Assembly: GCA_963575745.1 (NCBI GenBank)
Contig: CAUYUJ010011214.1
Location: 37,501-101,500 of the forward strand
From: Prorocentrum cordatum
Taxonomy: Eukaryota > Sar > Dinophyceae > Prorocentrales > Prorocentraceae
Direction of reading: 5' to 3'
Length of the DNA stretch: 64,000 nucleotides
Both the position numbers and the translations under genes were made by a program. Under the pieces are notes generated by a model. It was not told the origin of the DNA. It saw only the letters and a program-made list of their open reading frames with translations, and searched no databases. Below, piece after piece: positions 41,871 to 51,052 of the stretch. Numbering within the stretch: position 1 is the stretch's first letter; every line of letters starts with the position of its first letter.

Positions 41871-43134
41871 CTAAAACTGGGCGGAACCACGCACCTCCTG
41901 CACGAGCTTCACCGGCACCCTTCTCACGCCAGGCTGCAGTTCAGCCAGCGTCAGTAGGTGGGCGCCTTGGTGCACTTGGGTTCCGGGAGCCTCGCCGCCT
42001 CGCCTGTTGCTGATTCGCGTCCAGGTGGAGTCCCCGCGCGAGCTGCACTGGGGCAAAGGTGCCCTCCTCTCCCAGCTTGTCTGCGTTGATGGCTGCAGCT
42101 CCCCAGGTGCGGACCATGGCTCGGTCGCACTCGGCCCTTGAAAGCCAGGGGCGCAGGCCCACCTTCGGCTCGATGATGATTCCGTCGTCCATGAGCCACT
42201 TGGAGGTGTACCTCACCGTGTCGTTGACTTCCGAGTCTGGTGGCCTCCTGCTCTCGTGGTCCGCCCTGGCGCCCCAGGCGAAGGACATGTACTCGCCATG
42301 GTTGCCCCTCCACCCAAACAGCATGACCGTTTGGATGAGAATGGCCCGCTCGCTCAGCCCCACTGGCGCGCCTGGCAGTGACGTGTCGAACTCCGGGACG
42401 TCGTCGTCCCTGATGCGGTGCCACTTGAACGCGCGCGCGACGTCCCTCTTGGCAACCACTTGGGGGACGTTGGGGTGTCTTGCCGCCCACCGCAGGAACA
42501 GGCGCACCAGGTCCCCGTGGCGAGGTTGCAGGGCAGGAGGGTGCCACCCCTTGGGCGAGCGCACGTTGGCCATCCTCATGTCATGGATGGGGCGCCCCTC
42601 GCTGCTGACGGTGCGGTCCAGAAGCATCTTCGGCACCCTGCCTGACGGGCTTTCGATCACCGCTGACGCGCTGAGAATGCTCTCCACTTCTGGCGCGGCC
42701 CAGAGGACGGCCCCATAGGCGGTGTCCTTCCACGCTTTCTCGTACATCTCCAGGGCGTGGTCGCGGGCGGACGCGCGTGGCTTCGGTGCCTGCCGCTGCC
42801 TAGGCGTCTCCCGACGCACCAGGACTCCATGGAGCGCCATCTCCGCCAGGTACGCTCGGTGGTCCTCCTCCAGGCCGTCGGCGTACTCGGGCTCGAGCAC
42901 GCCCGCCAGCGGGTTCCCCAGCACGGCGTCTCGGGCCTCCCGGAGCCGAGCCGCAGCGGCCTCCACTGAGCCGGCGGCTGTGAGGAGTCCGTTGCCCTTC
43001 TGGGTGATCTCCTTGACGATCTCGGGCTTGAACTTCGGGTGCTCGAGGCACCACTTGAGGTAGTCTGCTGCCTCCCGCGAGCCTGGCCGGCTGCGGTCCC
43101 CCTGCCGCTGGGTTCTCCAGCTCCGGTCCTCCAC
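41871..43134 (-). pseudogene. DIRS-like reverse transcriptase, frameshifted and truncated by TAG
   Basis: RT motifs on the minus strand are RDVARAFKWHRI (motif A, Asp), FAWGARADH (motif B region) and KWLMDDGIIIEP (motif C, Asp-Asp at 42184-42189). After LDANQQQ the frame must shift by +1 near 42000 to continue as the RT thumb (TLAELQPGVRRVPVKLVQE). That ends in a TAG at 41871-41873, where the family context suggests Trp. TGG to TAG is a single G-to-A change. Upstream codons to 43433 look like the gag/RT N-terminal region in mixed frames. Confidence 0.75.
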
Positions 43135-43433
43135 GTCTCCTGCTGGGGTCGACGGCTCGTCTCCAGGGATCGCAGGTGGGCTGGGCGTCCTCCGACGCCG
43201 AAGATGGCTCCTGCTCGTGCCTCCTCCCTTCCGGGGGTTGTGGAGCTACGCTCCCGCGCCCAGAGCTCGGACCCGCTCCTGTCCGCGGGGTAGGGCACCA
43301 GCTCCGGCTGCGCCTCCCTCCTGATAGGGCGCTGCTGCGGCTGCTGGAGCCAGCGATGGGAATCCCACTCTACAGTGAGCTGAGGGACGTAAGGAGCGGA
43401 AGCGAGCGTGTGCCCGCGGCCGTCTTGGCTCAA

Positions 43434-43518
43434 GCGGCCAGCCGCCTAAATTTGACTGCGCCTCATCGCGAGGCACACTATCGCTATCGATACTAAAAGG
43501 CATATTCTTTTACTTGAC
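43434..43518. other. Junction between DIRS-like element and element 3
   Basis: A short AT-richer stretch where composition changes from GC-rich to balanced. No LTR end or PBS for element 3 could be identified. Confidence 0.4.
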
Positions 43519-44302
43519 ATGGTTTTTCCTCTTGCATTGGGACTATCGCTACTACGATACAACCGAGCTGGAGCTTGGCTTCGCCTGAGGCGAAGCTGCT
43601 GGCGGGGCCTCCCAGCCCTCTTCAAACTTGGTAGCGGAGCTGGCCTAGGGTGGTCAGGTCTAACTCTACTCCTCACCATCCACGGCACTATCTGGTGGAC
43701 TACAGTTATGGTGGAACATCAGGGTGCAGGTGGCATTGCGCGGAGGGGTGTACATAGATACGCAATACCGCAAGGAAACTTGCAGCGACACCTCTGCTTC
43801 AGCGGAGGCCTCTCACTCCTATTCTACATCCCTGCGCTATTACACTCCTGAAGTCCACCCACCTACTCCAATTGGAAATTTCTCCGAAGATATAATGAAT
43901 GGAAACATGCGATACGATATACTGCCGCCTCCGACCCCTCGCAGACTTACGACGACAAAACACGAGCCTCCACCGACTACACCCGATTACGACCTACGAG
44001 GCCATTGGATCGGGGTTACTATCTTTGGGCTCATTTGGGTTGCTCTTGGATGCGCGGTGGGACATATGCGGGGCGGAGACGACACTAGGACGACCGGCCC
44101 TCATTGGGATCCTGCTGGTCAAGTACAATTTCGCGAGTTTGTTCGCGAGGTGCACGCCTGGATCAACGTGACCACAGGCAACATGATTCCCTCCCAGCAG
44201 GCCGCCGCACTTCAGCGCGGTCTTGGAGGGCCCGCACGGACCATAGCCATGAGAGTTCCCCCAGCAGTCATCACTTGTGGCGTCAATGTAGGTGGTCGCC
44301 GC
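43519..44302 (+). pseudogene. Element 3 gag, 5' part (interrupted by element 2)
   Basis: From an ATG at 43519 the frame holds hydrophobic segments (GLGWSGLTLLLTIHGTIWW), then the protein continues in the next frame from about 43724. There it shows a Pro-rich stretch, DYDLRG, a second hydrophobic segment (GVTIFGLIWVALGCAVGH) and the start of a copia-type gag core (HWDPAGQVQFREFVREVHAW). The core breaks off exactly at the element 2 insertion, between codons at 44302. The remainder resumes in register at 62271. One frameshift near 43720 plus later stops show that it is decayed. Confidence 0.65.
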
Positions 44303-44498
44303 TGTGAATGGAACCCGTGTAATACCCTCATATATACTCCTTATCCTCACCTCTCCTGCGCCTGGCCGTTTGGGCTCAGGTATTGAGATAGATCGATCAG
44401 ACCTTGATCGTGCGGGAGGGAAAGATATCCATCTATCCCTCCTTCTCTCTACCAGCGGATCAGGGGTTCTGTGCCCTTGTACTTCAACCCCATACACA
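44303..44498 (+). repeat. Element 2 5' LTR (196 bp)
   Basis: Begins TGTGAATGG and ends CATACACA. It contains TATATACTCC about 28 bp in, a possible TATA-like promoter core, though dinoflagellate promoters rarely use TATA. It matches 62073-62268 at 192 of 196 positions. Confidence 0.95.
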
Positions 44499-44510
44499 GG
44501 TTATCAGCCC
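44499..44510 (+). promoter_or_regulatory. Element 2 primer-binding site, copia half-tRNA style
   Basis: Directly after the LTR the sequence is GGTTATCAGCCC. It does not start with TGG. It resembles the layout of Drosophila copia, whose PBS (GGTTATGGGCCC) pairs with the anticodon region of a cleaved tRNA half. The complement GGGCTGATAACC looks like an anticodon arm (loop CTGATAA). Which tRNA serves as primer is inference. Confidence 0.5.
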
Positions 44511-44562
44511 TTTAACGCTCACCCTCACCGACTCGTCCGCGGTGACCTCGCATGCGAGCCTG

Positions 44563-45804
44563 ATGGAGCCACTTCGGCGCATGCGCCGCAAGGGTTCCAT
44601 CGGGGCCTCGCGTCCGAGCTCTCCCACGGCACGACGGCTCGGTGACGAGTTGGAGAGCATTCGTGCGGACTGTGTTGGTGTTCCTGATACCCCCCCCAGC
44701 TCCGAAGGACCCGAGGCGCGACTAGCTGCTGAACTTTACCGCAGCGCCGCCCGCGGGGGGACAGGAGAAGGAGTAGGAACAGGAAGGAAGGAGTTTCACA
44801 CGCCGACCTTCGATCCTCCCTCCCCTTCCCCGTCGGGGGCAATCCCAACCGCGTCAGGCGAAAGCCTTGCTGGTCTCGATACTCCAGGGCGCTTTTGCGC
44901 TAACCGCCGATGGACCTCAGGCGCTGGGACCCCCAGCCCTGCGACCGTCCCTGTGGCGGAGCACGTAGCCACCTTCGAGGAACTCAGTAGACCAGTGTCG
45001 GCACAGCCACAGACGCGGTACCCCAAGGTATCATCGGATGAGACACCACACACACATGGTCCGAGTCGCAGCTCGTCCGCGCGCAACCGCCGTGGAGCCC
45101 CAGGCCCATGCGGCGAAAGTAGGTCGAGCCCGCGCACTGCCTCTCAGAGGTCATGCACTCCCCGCGACAGGGGGCACAGGGAAGCTGACGCTCCCCACCT
45201 CTCCATCTCAGACGACCAGCTGGCGGAGACGTCCGCCGCAGGTGACATAGCTGAGCTCAGAGACCATGTTGAAACCTTCGTGTCCAGGCAATACTCTGGT
45301 CTACTACAGAGCGGTCAGACGAACGCCACCGATACTGCAGCCATACGCCGCGATCTCGGCGGCGCCTTAGGGATCATTGATTCCAGGATCGCCGAAGATC
45401 GACGCATCATAGGAGAACTGCAGTACCAGGTTGATCGTGAGGTGTCACACTCTGGTGAACGAACGGCGATGGTCGAGAACCTGCGCAAATACCTCGCGCA
45501 GATGGAGCAACAGCTTGTGCTCGTACGCGACACTGGCGTTTCAGCAGTCAGGATTTTACATGATGAGATCCACGACCAGCTCCGCAACCGACCAACGCCA
45601 GCCGAGGCCACAGACCTTGGCGACGTTCAGTCTCAGATCAATGATCTTCGATCTTATCTAGACCACACTACGGCGACGCTTCGCACCGAAGCACACACCA
45701 ACTCGTCGAACCTGATCGACATGTTGCAGCGTACTGAGAGAGTCATCACTCAAAGGCTTGATGCGACCAACGCTGTCGTGCAGCCACTCGCTAACCGGAT
45801 CTGA
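44563..45804 (+). CDS. Element 2 gag, N-terminal part
   Basis: The first in-frame ATG after the LTR and PBS is at 44563. The first about 220 residues are low-complexity Ser/Pro/Arg-rich and probably disordered. The last about 180 are charged and heptad-patterned (ELQYQVDREVSHSGER, RKYLAQMEQQLVLVRD, DMLQRTERVITQRL), suggesting a coiled coil. The ORF ends at TGA 45802-45804 in the context ATC-TGA-C. Skipping the T enters the frame of the next ORF at DIEQRFPGVQDALAEL, which continues the helical pattern without a gap. It may be a gag protein made as a frameshift pair, or a mutated single gag. Confidence 0.7.
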   Translation: MEPLRRMRRKGSIGASRPSSPTARRLGDELESIRADCVGVPDTPPSSEGPEARLAAELYRSAARGGTGEGVGTGRKEFHTPTFDPPSPSPSGAIPTASGESLAGLDTPGRFCANRRWTSGAGTPSPATVPVAEHVATFEELSRPVSAQPQTRYPKVSSDETPHTHGPSRSSSARNRRGAPGPCGESRSSPRTASQRSCTPRDRGHREADAPHLSISDDQLAETSAAGDIAELRDHVETFVSRQYSGLLQSGQTNATDTAAIRRDLGGALGIIDSRIAEDRRIIGELQYQVDREVSHSGERTAMVENLRKYLAQMEQQLVLVRDTGVSAVRILHDEIHDQLRNRPTPAEATDLGDVQSQINDLRSYLDHTTATLRTEAHTNSSNLIDMLQRTERVITQRLDATNAVVQPLANRI

Positions 45805-48800
45805 CATCGAGCAGCGTTTCCCTGGTGTACAGGACGCCCTGGCAGAGTTGCGTGTCGGACGAGCCCAGACTGGCCAGCTGGATTCTCCTCCCACGGTTTA
45901 CGATTTCGCCCGCCTCACTGACAGGTTGCAGGAGGTTCAGAAGGCGGCGGACCACACGCAGTTTGAGCTCTCCCAGGTTATTCATGATAGAGATACCGAG
46001 AAGGTACGTGTAGAGAGTCACCTCGCACGTCTGGAAAGCGAGATGGAGGCACAAAGCGCCCGTCTCCGAGCATACGAGCAACGACTAGATCGGTATTCGC
46101 AACGTTCTCGGGATACTGATGAGTATACACGCCAAAAGGTGGGTCAAAAACACGAAGACATGACGAGCTGGACGAATCAGCTGATCGACCACACCAACGA
46201 CACCAACCTCCACCTTCGACCTGCAGCCGACCTGCACAGGCCGACGGCAGCGTCCGCCGAAGCACCACAAGCTTCTGCAGGACGACAACGACGTACGTCA
46301 CCAGGAGCAGCCTCCGCGGCAGCTTCTGCACAGACACGCCATGTGTCTCCTGTGCGCACAGAACCAACTACCGACGGTGCACCGATACCCTCACAACCAT
46401 TGTCTGCGGTGTCGGTCCATACGACGACTCCTATCAAGGAGTCAGACACCGTCCGAGTCCCTGTCTTGCCTAAGATCACGCAGCTGCTTGAGTGGCAACA
46501 AAAAGTGCGGGAGAACTTCGGGGCCGCCTCAGGGCAACCATCCAAAGCATATGCCTTCCTATGCGTAGCTGAACAGCCCGAATGTACATTCGAGGACTTA
46601 CAAGACAGTGGAGACTTTGAGAGTATCGATTGCAAACTCGCTACCGCTCTGAGCGACATCTTATCCTCAGACTTACGCTACCAAATCAGGCTCATCGAAA
46701 CCAGAGAGCACAAAGCAGGACGCATGCTCAAAGGACGCCAGATCTACTGGCACATCCTTCAGTCCTACAAAGTGACAGAGGTTGACGACGACCTGCACGA
46801 TTTCGAGCGCCTTAAAGAACTGAGGATGGGAGATGACGATTTGCAACGTTTCATTACCGATTGGGACGCCTTACTCTTGGAATGCCGAGAAGCACCCGAT
46901 CCAAAGGTATTGGAATCGTTGTTTCGTACACAGATTCGTAGACATGTATGGATGAAACAAGACATGTACGAGTACCAGCGCATGAAGATGAGCGACCCGA
47001 ATCGTACCTATGGTTGGCTTCGGCAGCGTGTCCTGGACATACTGGAGATTAAACAATTGGAGAAGAATCAAACCAAGTTACGGTACGAACATGAGACACG
47101 ATCTCAAGTCAACGTGTGCGCCGCATGGAAGAAAGGCAATTGTCGCAATGGTGAACGGTGCAAGGCTTTGCATACATATTCCAGGGATTGGAAGAACAAC
47201 ACATCTTCCAGAACATCAACGGCTGGTGGCAACCCCCGCCGTAGTATGTCCACCCCTGCGAACCACAAGAAGCCAGTATCGAAACCATGTTGCTTCGATT
47301 TCGCCAAGCGCAACACATGTACCCGAGGTGATAAGTGTAACTTCCCACGCGTCGCACAGTGCAAAGATTTCGCACAAAGCAAGTGCGCAAAAGGCGACAC
47401 ATGCAAATACGCTCATCTTGCACCTGGTGCAAAGACTCCTGAACGAAGTCCGAGTCGACCACGGACCTCCAGCCAGGATAGCCGTGGCCGATCACCATCC
47501 CGCGGATCAGGAAGCCAACGGTCTTCACAACGCGGGGGGTTTCGCTATGCAAGCGACTCACGACATGGACGTGACAACCGACGCCAATACGACCGATCTC
47601 GTTCAACATCCAGGAGGTCCCTAGACTCTCGCAGTCAATCGAGAAGTCGTTACGACAGATCTTCGAGATCTACCTCCCGAGGACGAGACAATCGTGGCGG
47701 CGGACGCGGCAGTCCACGCGGCCGTGATAGATCATATGGTAGTGACAAAGGACGTGGCAAACGTTATCCGAGCCGTGGTTCGTCCCGTGGTTCACCCAAC
47801 ACCAGAGCGCGTTCTCCTGCCAACTTTCGACGTTCACGCCGTTCAGACCGCAGTTACGTCATCCGTGACAAGACCCTCATGGCCAACACTAAGGCCACAG
47901 CGACATCTACCAAGACACGTCGTCGGATACGCTTCGACGTGCGCAACGTGGAGTATTACTTCCATACCATATCTGGCAGAGCCAGACTGGATAAATGGAA
48001 AGAGCTGCCGAACGAGGGTGACATCGTCAAAGTACCAGACCCATTACCACAACGATGGTGGGATGAGAGTGCAGATGCCTTACGAGAATGTCAAAAAGAG
48101 GCACAACTATGGTACGACGAACTATATGACTACCGACACAACAAAGAGTCGGTGGCCACACCAACTGCGATCCGAAAGTACGACGACACTGTCAAGCAGT
48201 CATCAAAGACAGCCCAGACGATAACAACGACAAAGCAAGTCGCCCCTCCACGTTCGACTGCTGCATTGACAAGGTCTTGGGTTCTCGACAGTGGTTCTGC
48301 TCATCATATTCAGGGAAAACACGAACTTACGCAGACCGAGTCGGATCGCATATCTATTCGCGAAGAGCATATTCTGGAAACCGCCAATGGTGATCGTACC
48401 GTCAATGAGCACTACGACATACGGCTACCCGAGGTTGGCCTACATAGTTCAGCCCTTGCTTTGCCAGACTGCCCATCATTACTATCAGTTGGGCGATTAA
48501 TTGAGGTTGATGGCTTTCGACAGCTTTGGGACCCTGAGCTGGGCTACTTGCTTCAGGATCCGGGGGGCCAATGGTATAATATTCCAGTCAACAATCGAGT
48601 GCCAGAGTTACGGCTCGACGACTTAACACTGATACCACCACCACGTTTATGCACTTCATCAGCACCCCGCCGTCGTCAGCGCAAGCGTTCATCCGCCCGC
48701 TGTAACGACACTTGTTGGTGCTGCAAAACCACAGAGCAACCCACTACTGCAGACGAGCTACGGCCCCACATAGGGACCTGCCCCAAGAGACCACATGTCG

Positions 48801-48838
48801 GAGAGGGAGGAGGAGCACGGACCACCACGGTCGAATAA
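45803..48838 (+). CDS. Element 2 gag C-terminal part and aspartic protease
   Basis: Entered by the +1 shift at 45802. Order: coiled coil (to about 46100); Ala/Thr-rich linker; a copia gag core from about 46460 to 47080 (LPKITQLLEWQQKVRENFG, WHILQSYK, FITDWDALLLE). Then come three CCCH-like fingers at 47117-47173, 47292-47344 and 47362-47415 (C-x7-C-x5-C-x3-H in the first; the middle one lacks an obvious His), and a long Arg/Ser-rich region at 47420-47860 like splicing-factor RS domains. Protease follows with LDSGSAHHI (Asp at 48287-48289). CCCH fingers in place of a CCHC knuckle are unusual for copia. A Cys-rich stretch (CNDTCWCC) precedes TAA 48836-48838. Confidence 0.82.
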   Translation, partial: DIEQRFPGVQDALAELRVGRAQTGQLDSPPTVYDFARLTDRLQEVQKAADHTQFELSQVIHDRDTEKVRVESHLARLESEMEAQSARLRAYEQRLDRYSQRSRDTDEYTRQKVGQKHEDMTSWTNQLIDHTNDTNLHLRPAADLHRPTAASAEAPQASAGRQRRTSPGAASAAASAQTRHVSPVRTEPTTDGAPIPSQPLSAVSVHTTTPIKESDTVRVPVLPKITQLLEWQQKVRENFGAASGQPSKAYAFLCVAEQPECTFEDLQDSGDFESIDCKLATALSDILSSDLRYQIRLIETREHKAGRMLKGRQIYWHILQSYKVTEVDDDLHDFERLKELRMGDDDLQRFITDWDALLLECREAPDPKVLESLFRTQIRRHVWMKQDMYEYQRMKMSDPNRTYGWLRQRVLDILEIKQLEKNQTKLRYEHETRSQVNVCAAWKKGNCRNGERCKALHTYSRDWKNNTSSRTSTAGGNPRRSMSTPANHKKPVSKPCCFDFAKRNTCTRGDKCNFPRVAQCKDFAQSKCAKGDTCKYAHLAPGAKTPERSPSRPRTSSQDSRGRSPSRGSGSQRSSQRGGFRYASDSRHGRDNRRQYDRSRSTSRRSLDSRSQSRSRYDRSSRSTSRGRDNRGGGRGSPRGRDRSYGSDKGRGKRYPSRGSSRGSPNTRARSPANFRRSRRSDRSYVIRDKTLMANTKATATSTKTRRRIRFDVRNVEYYFHTISGRARLDKWKELPNEGDIVKVPDPLPQRWWDESADALRECQKEAQLWYDELYDYRHNKESVATPTAIRKYDDTVKQSSKTAQTITTTKQVAPPRSTAALTRSWVLDSGSAHHIQGKHELTQTESDRISIREEHILETANGDRTVNEHYDIRLPEVGLHSSALALPDCPSLLSVGRLIEVDGFRQLWDPELGYLLQDPGGQWYNIPVNNRVPELRLDDLTLIPPPRLCTSSAPRRRQRKRSSARCNDTCWCCKTTEQPTTADELRPHIGTCPKRPHVGEGGGARTTTVE

Positions 48839-49834
48839 CCTCCCGACACAAGCACAGACGAGCCTAACGTGGACACACCCACCGACTCGCCTACGTCTCA
48901 GACGCAGTGTTCTCCTCCACAATGCGGGGGGCTAGATATAGCTCAAGCAGATAACGACATACCGACAGAGACGCCTACACGAACGCATCACGACAACGAT
49001 CGAGTTCTCCCCAACAGACAAAAGAAACCGATCGACCCGATGCATTGCATGACTCAACGCCCAAAACACCCTGACTGTGAGATCTGTTCTCGTACGATGG
49101 CACAGAATGCCCCGTGTAGACGACAGCGCAAACCACATCCACCGGCAGACCCCACCGACGAGGATAACGCCTACGAGGCTTTTGTCCCGAAGAAGTTTGG
49201 CGAGGCTCTAACTGCCGACCATATCGTACTGGCCAAAGACGATGCCGCGGACAAACATGGCGACACATATGCACTTGTTGTCCTCGACAGATACACCGGC
49301 ATCTTCATGGCCTACCCAGCGCTATACAAAGACGCAGCTACCACAAAGGCATCCTTTCAACAGTTCATCGCCGCGAACGATGAGGTGAAGCATATCTATA
49401 CAGACAACTCTGGAGAGCTTCAGAAAGCTTGCCGCCAACTGGGATGGAGACACGACACGAGTACGCCACATCGTCCGCAAACAAATGGATTGATTGAGCG
49501 CGCTGTCAAAATTGTCATTCTCGGTGCAAGAGCTGTGTTACATATGTCTGGCCTGGGACACGAATGGTGGAAAGAGGCCATGCAAGCCTTTTGCTGTGGA
49601 CACAATTTTGTGCATATATCCACGGGCGTGGCTGCCCTCAACGAGGGGCATGCAGAAAAGACAGCTCATGAAATACGATTTGGCGAAAGCTTTCCTGGGC
49701 ACTGCATACCATTCGGTGCTCGGATCTTTTGGAAATGCCTCAACCCCGAGATTAACAACGAGACTGCAAAGTTTAAAGAAAATGCTCGGGAAGGATTATT
49801 CATGGGTTACCACCTACACTCGGGTGGACGATAG
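48839..49834 (+). CDS. Element 2 integrase (DDE core)
   Basis: Same frame as the protease ORF across the TAA. A His/Cys pair set (MHCMTQRPKHPDCEIC) marks the zinc-binding N-terminus. The catalytic core has Asp at 49217 (TADHIVLAK), Asp at 49403 (YTDNSGEL) and Glu at 49496 (QTNGLIERAV). Spacing between the last two is 30 residues, shorter than the usual 35. The core is followed by ENAREGLFMGYH and a GGR-stop-SGDY junction: TAG at 49832-49834 sits where copia integrases usually have Trp, so TGG-to-TAG is likely. Several upstream Mets exist, but as part of a polyprotein no start is needed. Confidence 0.85.
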   Translation, partial: PPDTSTDEPNVDTPTDSPTSQTQCSPPQCGGLDIAQADNDIPTETPTRTHHDNDRVLPNRQKKPIDPMHCMTQRPKHPDCEICSRTMAQNAPCRRQRKPHPPADPTDEDNAYEAFVPKKFGEALTADHIVLAKDDAADKHGDTYALVVLDRYTGIFMAYPALYKDAATTKASFQQFIAANDEVKHIYTDNSGELQKACRQLGWRHDTSTPHRPQTNGLIERAVKIVILGARAVLHMSGLGHEWWKEAMQAFCCGHNFVHISTGVAALNEGHAEKTAHEIRFGESFPGHCIPFGARIFWKCLNPEINNETAKFKENAREGLFMGYHLHSGGR

Positions 49835-51052
49835 TCAGGTGACTACCTTGTCTTGGACACGGCTACATACGCCAAGAATCCTGATGGTGAACTGTGTCAT
49901 GTGCACAGAGTCAAAGACATCATCATCCCTGATGGCAAGTTCACCTACCCAGTGAGAGATGGTACTCTACGACATCATAACCCCGAGGCACACGACGAGG
50001 TGAAGGCATCCACTTCTCGCCCCTTGGGTGACAAGCCAATGCCCGATCATCCACTGTCCTACCCTAAAGAATGGGATGACCCATCTATGATGACAACAGA
50101 GGATAATGCTGTTGATATCCAAACATCGGCCTCTGAAGTTGCTGCATCAGCACCGGAGCCAGACAACTGGGAACAGCGTGGATATTGCGTCATCAGACAT
50201 ATCCGTACTCCAAGAAAGAAACTGTTCATCCCGACGGACGACGTCATGAACATACCTGTACCTGTTGATCAACTCCATGTGTCACGAGATTTCAAAACGA
50301 CTTCTACCTTTGAGGGGGAAAGTGACTTCCGAGACGTTTGGGATGGTGTTAGCGCCAACGACCACAGGGAGTTAAGTGAGCCGTGGACAGGCACGATTCA
50401 GTTCTATGAGCTCCCAAAAATAACGCCAGACGGCAAGATGGTGGTTCGTGGACGCGAGACACGTATGCAGACTACTACACGTCCTGATCACGTTCTTCCC
50501 GAGCATAGGAAAACACTTTCCCGTGGACAGCAAAAGAAAGAGATCGAGTACGCCAACGACGTTAAACGAGCTCGTGAGATTCGTGACCGAGCTGCACTAA
50601 GAGTGTGGACAAGACAGGACAAACAGGTCAACCATTTCCGTACTACTACATCCGGCGGACCCACCTGGAATACTGTGGAACGACGGATTACATACGACAC
50701 TGACAACGGCGACGTCATCCGCGACGAAAACATCAAAGGCGTGACAAACAAAGAAATACTGTATGCCAAATTACCTGGTGGGCCACGTGACATTACTACG
50801 GTGCTGTATTACCGCCAACTACCACAACAGCATGACGGAGAAGAACGTGCTTTGGTACTTGTGGATAGTGAGGGAACCGACGTTGGGACTTTGAACCCGC
50901 TTATACGACAGTTCACCCAGTCGGTAGTAATACCAACTATGCCACGTGCAACCACCTACACGCCGGCACACAGAGATAAAATACCCGATTCAGCGTGGTC
51001 ACGCCCAGCACTAGTTACCAGAAACCTGAGTAAGAAAGAAGTTGCCGCATAA
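49835..51052 (+). CDS. Element 2 integrase C-terminal region and linker
   Basis: Continues in the same frame after TAG, beginning SGDYLVLDTATY, the family-typical strand after integrase, then HRVKDIIIPDGKFTYP. The rest is a long charged linker ending in a Lys/Arg-rich helix (RGQQKKEIEYANDVKRA) and a Tyr/Thr-rich segment, up to TAA 51050-51052. No separate enzyme domain is recognised. The next ORF opens in the same frame. Confidence 0.7.
   Translation, partial: SGDYLVLDTATYAKNPDGELCHVHRVKDIIIPDGKFTYPVRDGTLRHHNPEAHDEVKASTSRPLGDKPMPDHPLSYPKEWDDPSMMTTEDNAVDIQTSASEVAASAPEPDNWEQRGYCVIRHIRTPRKKLFIPTDDVMNIPVPVDQLHVSRDFKTTSTFEGESDFRDVWDGVSANDHRELSEPWTGTIQFYELPKITPDGKMVVRGRETRMQTTTRPDHVLPEHRKTLSRGQQKKEIEYANDVKRAREIRDRAALRVWTRQDKQVNHFRTTTSGGPTWNTVERRITYDTDNGDVIRDENIKGVTNKEILYAKLPGGPRDITTVLYYRQLPQQHDGEERALVLVDSEGTDVGTLNPLIRQFTQSVVIPTMPRATTYTPAHRDKIPDSAWSRPALVTRNLSKKEVAA

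Larger units (their letters stand above)
38609..43433 (-). mobile_element. DIRS-like (tyrosine recombinase) retroelement, minus strand, decayed
   Basis: Read on the minus strand the order is: upstream segment (to 43433), reverse transcriptase, RT thumb and RNase H, an unassigned ORF, tyrosine recombinase. RT-RNase H-YR order with a phage-integrase-type recombinase instead of a DDE integrase defines DIRS-like elements. Frames change between modules and a nonsense codon lies between RT and RNase H, so the copy is decayed. I did not find the inverted or split terminal repeats, so the boundaries given are those of the coding region only. Confidence 0.8.
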
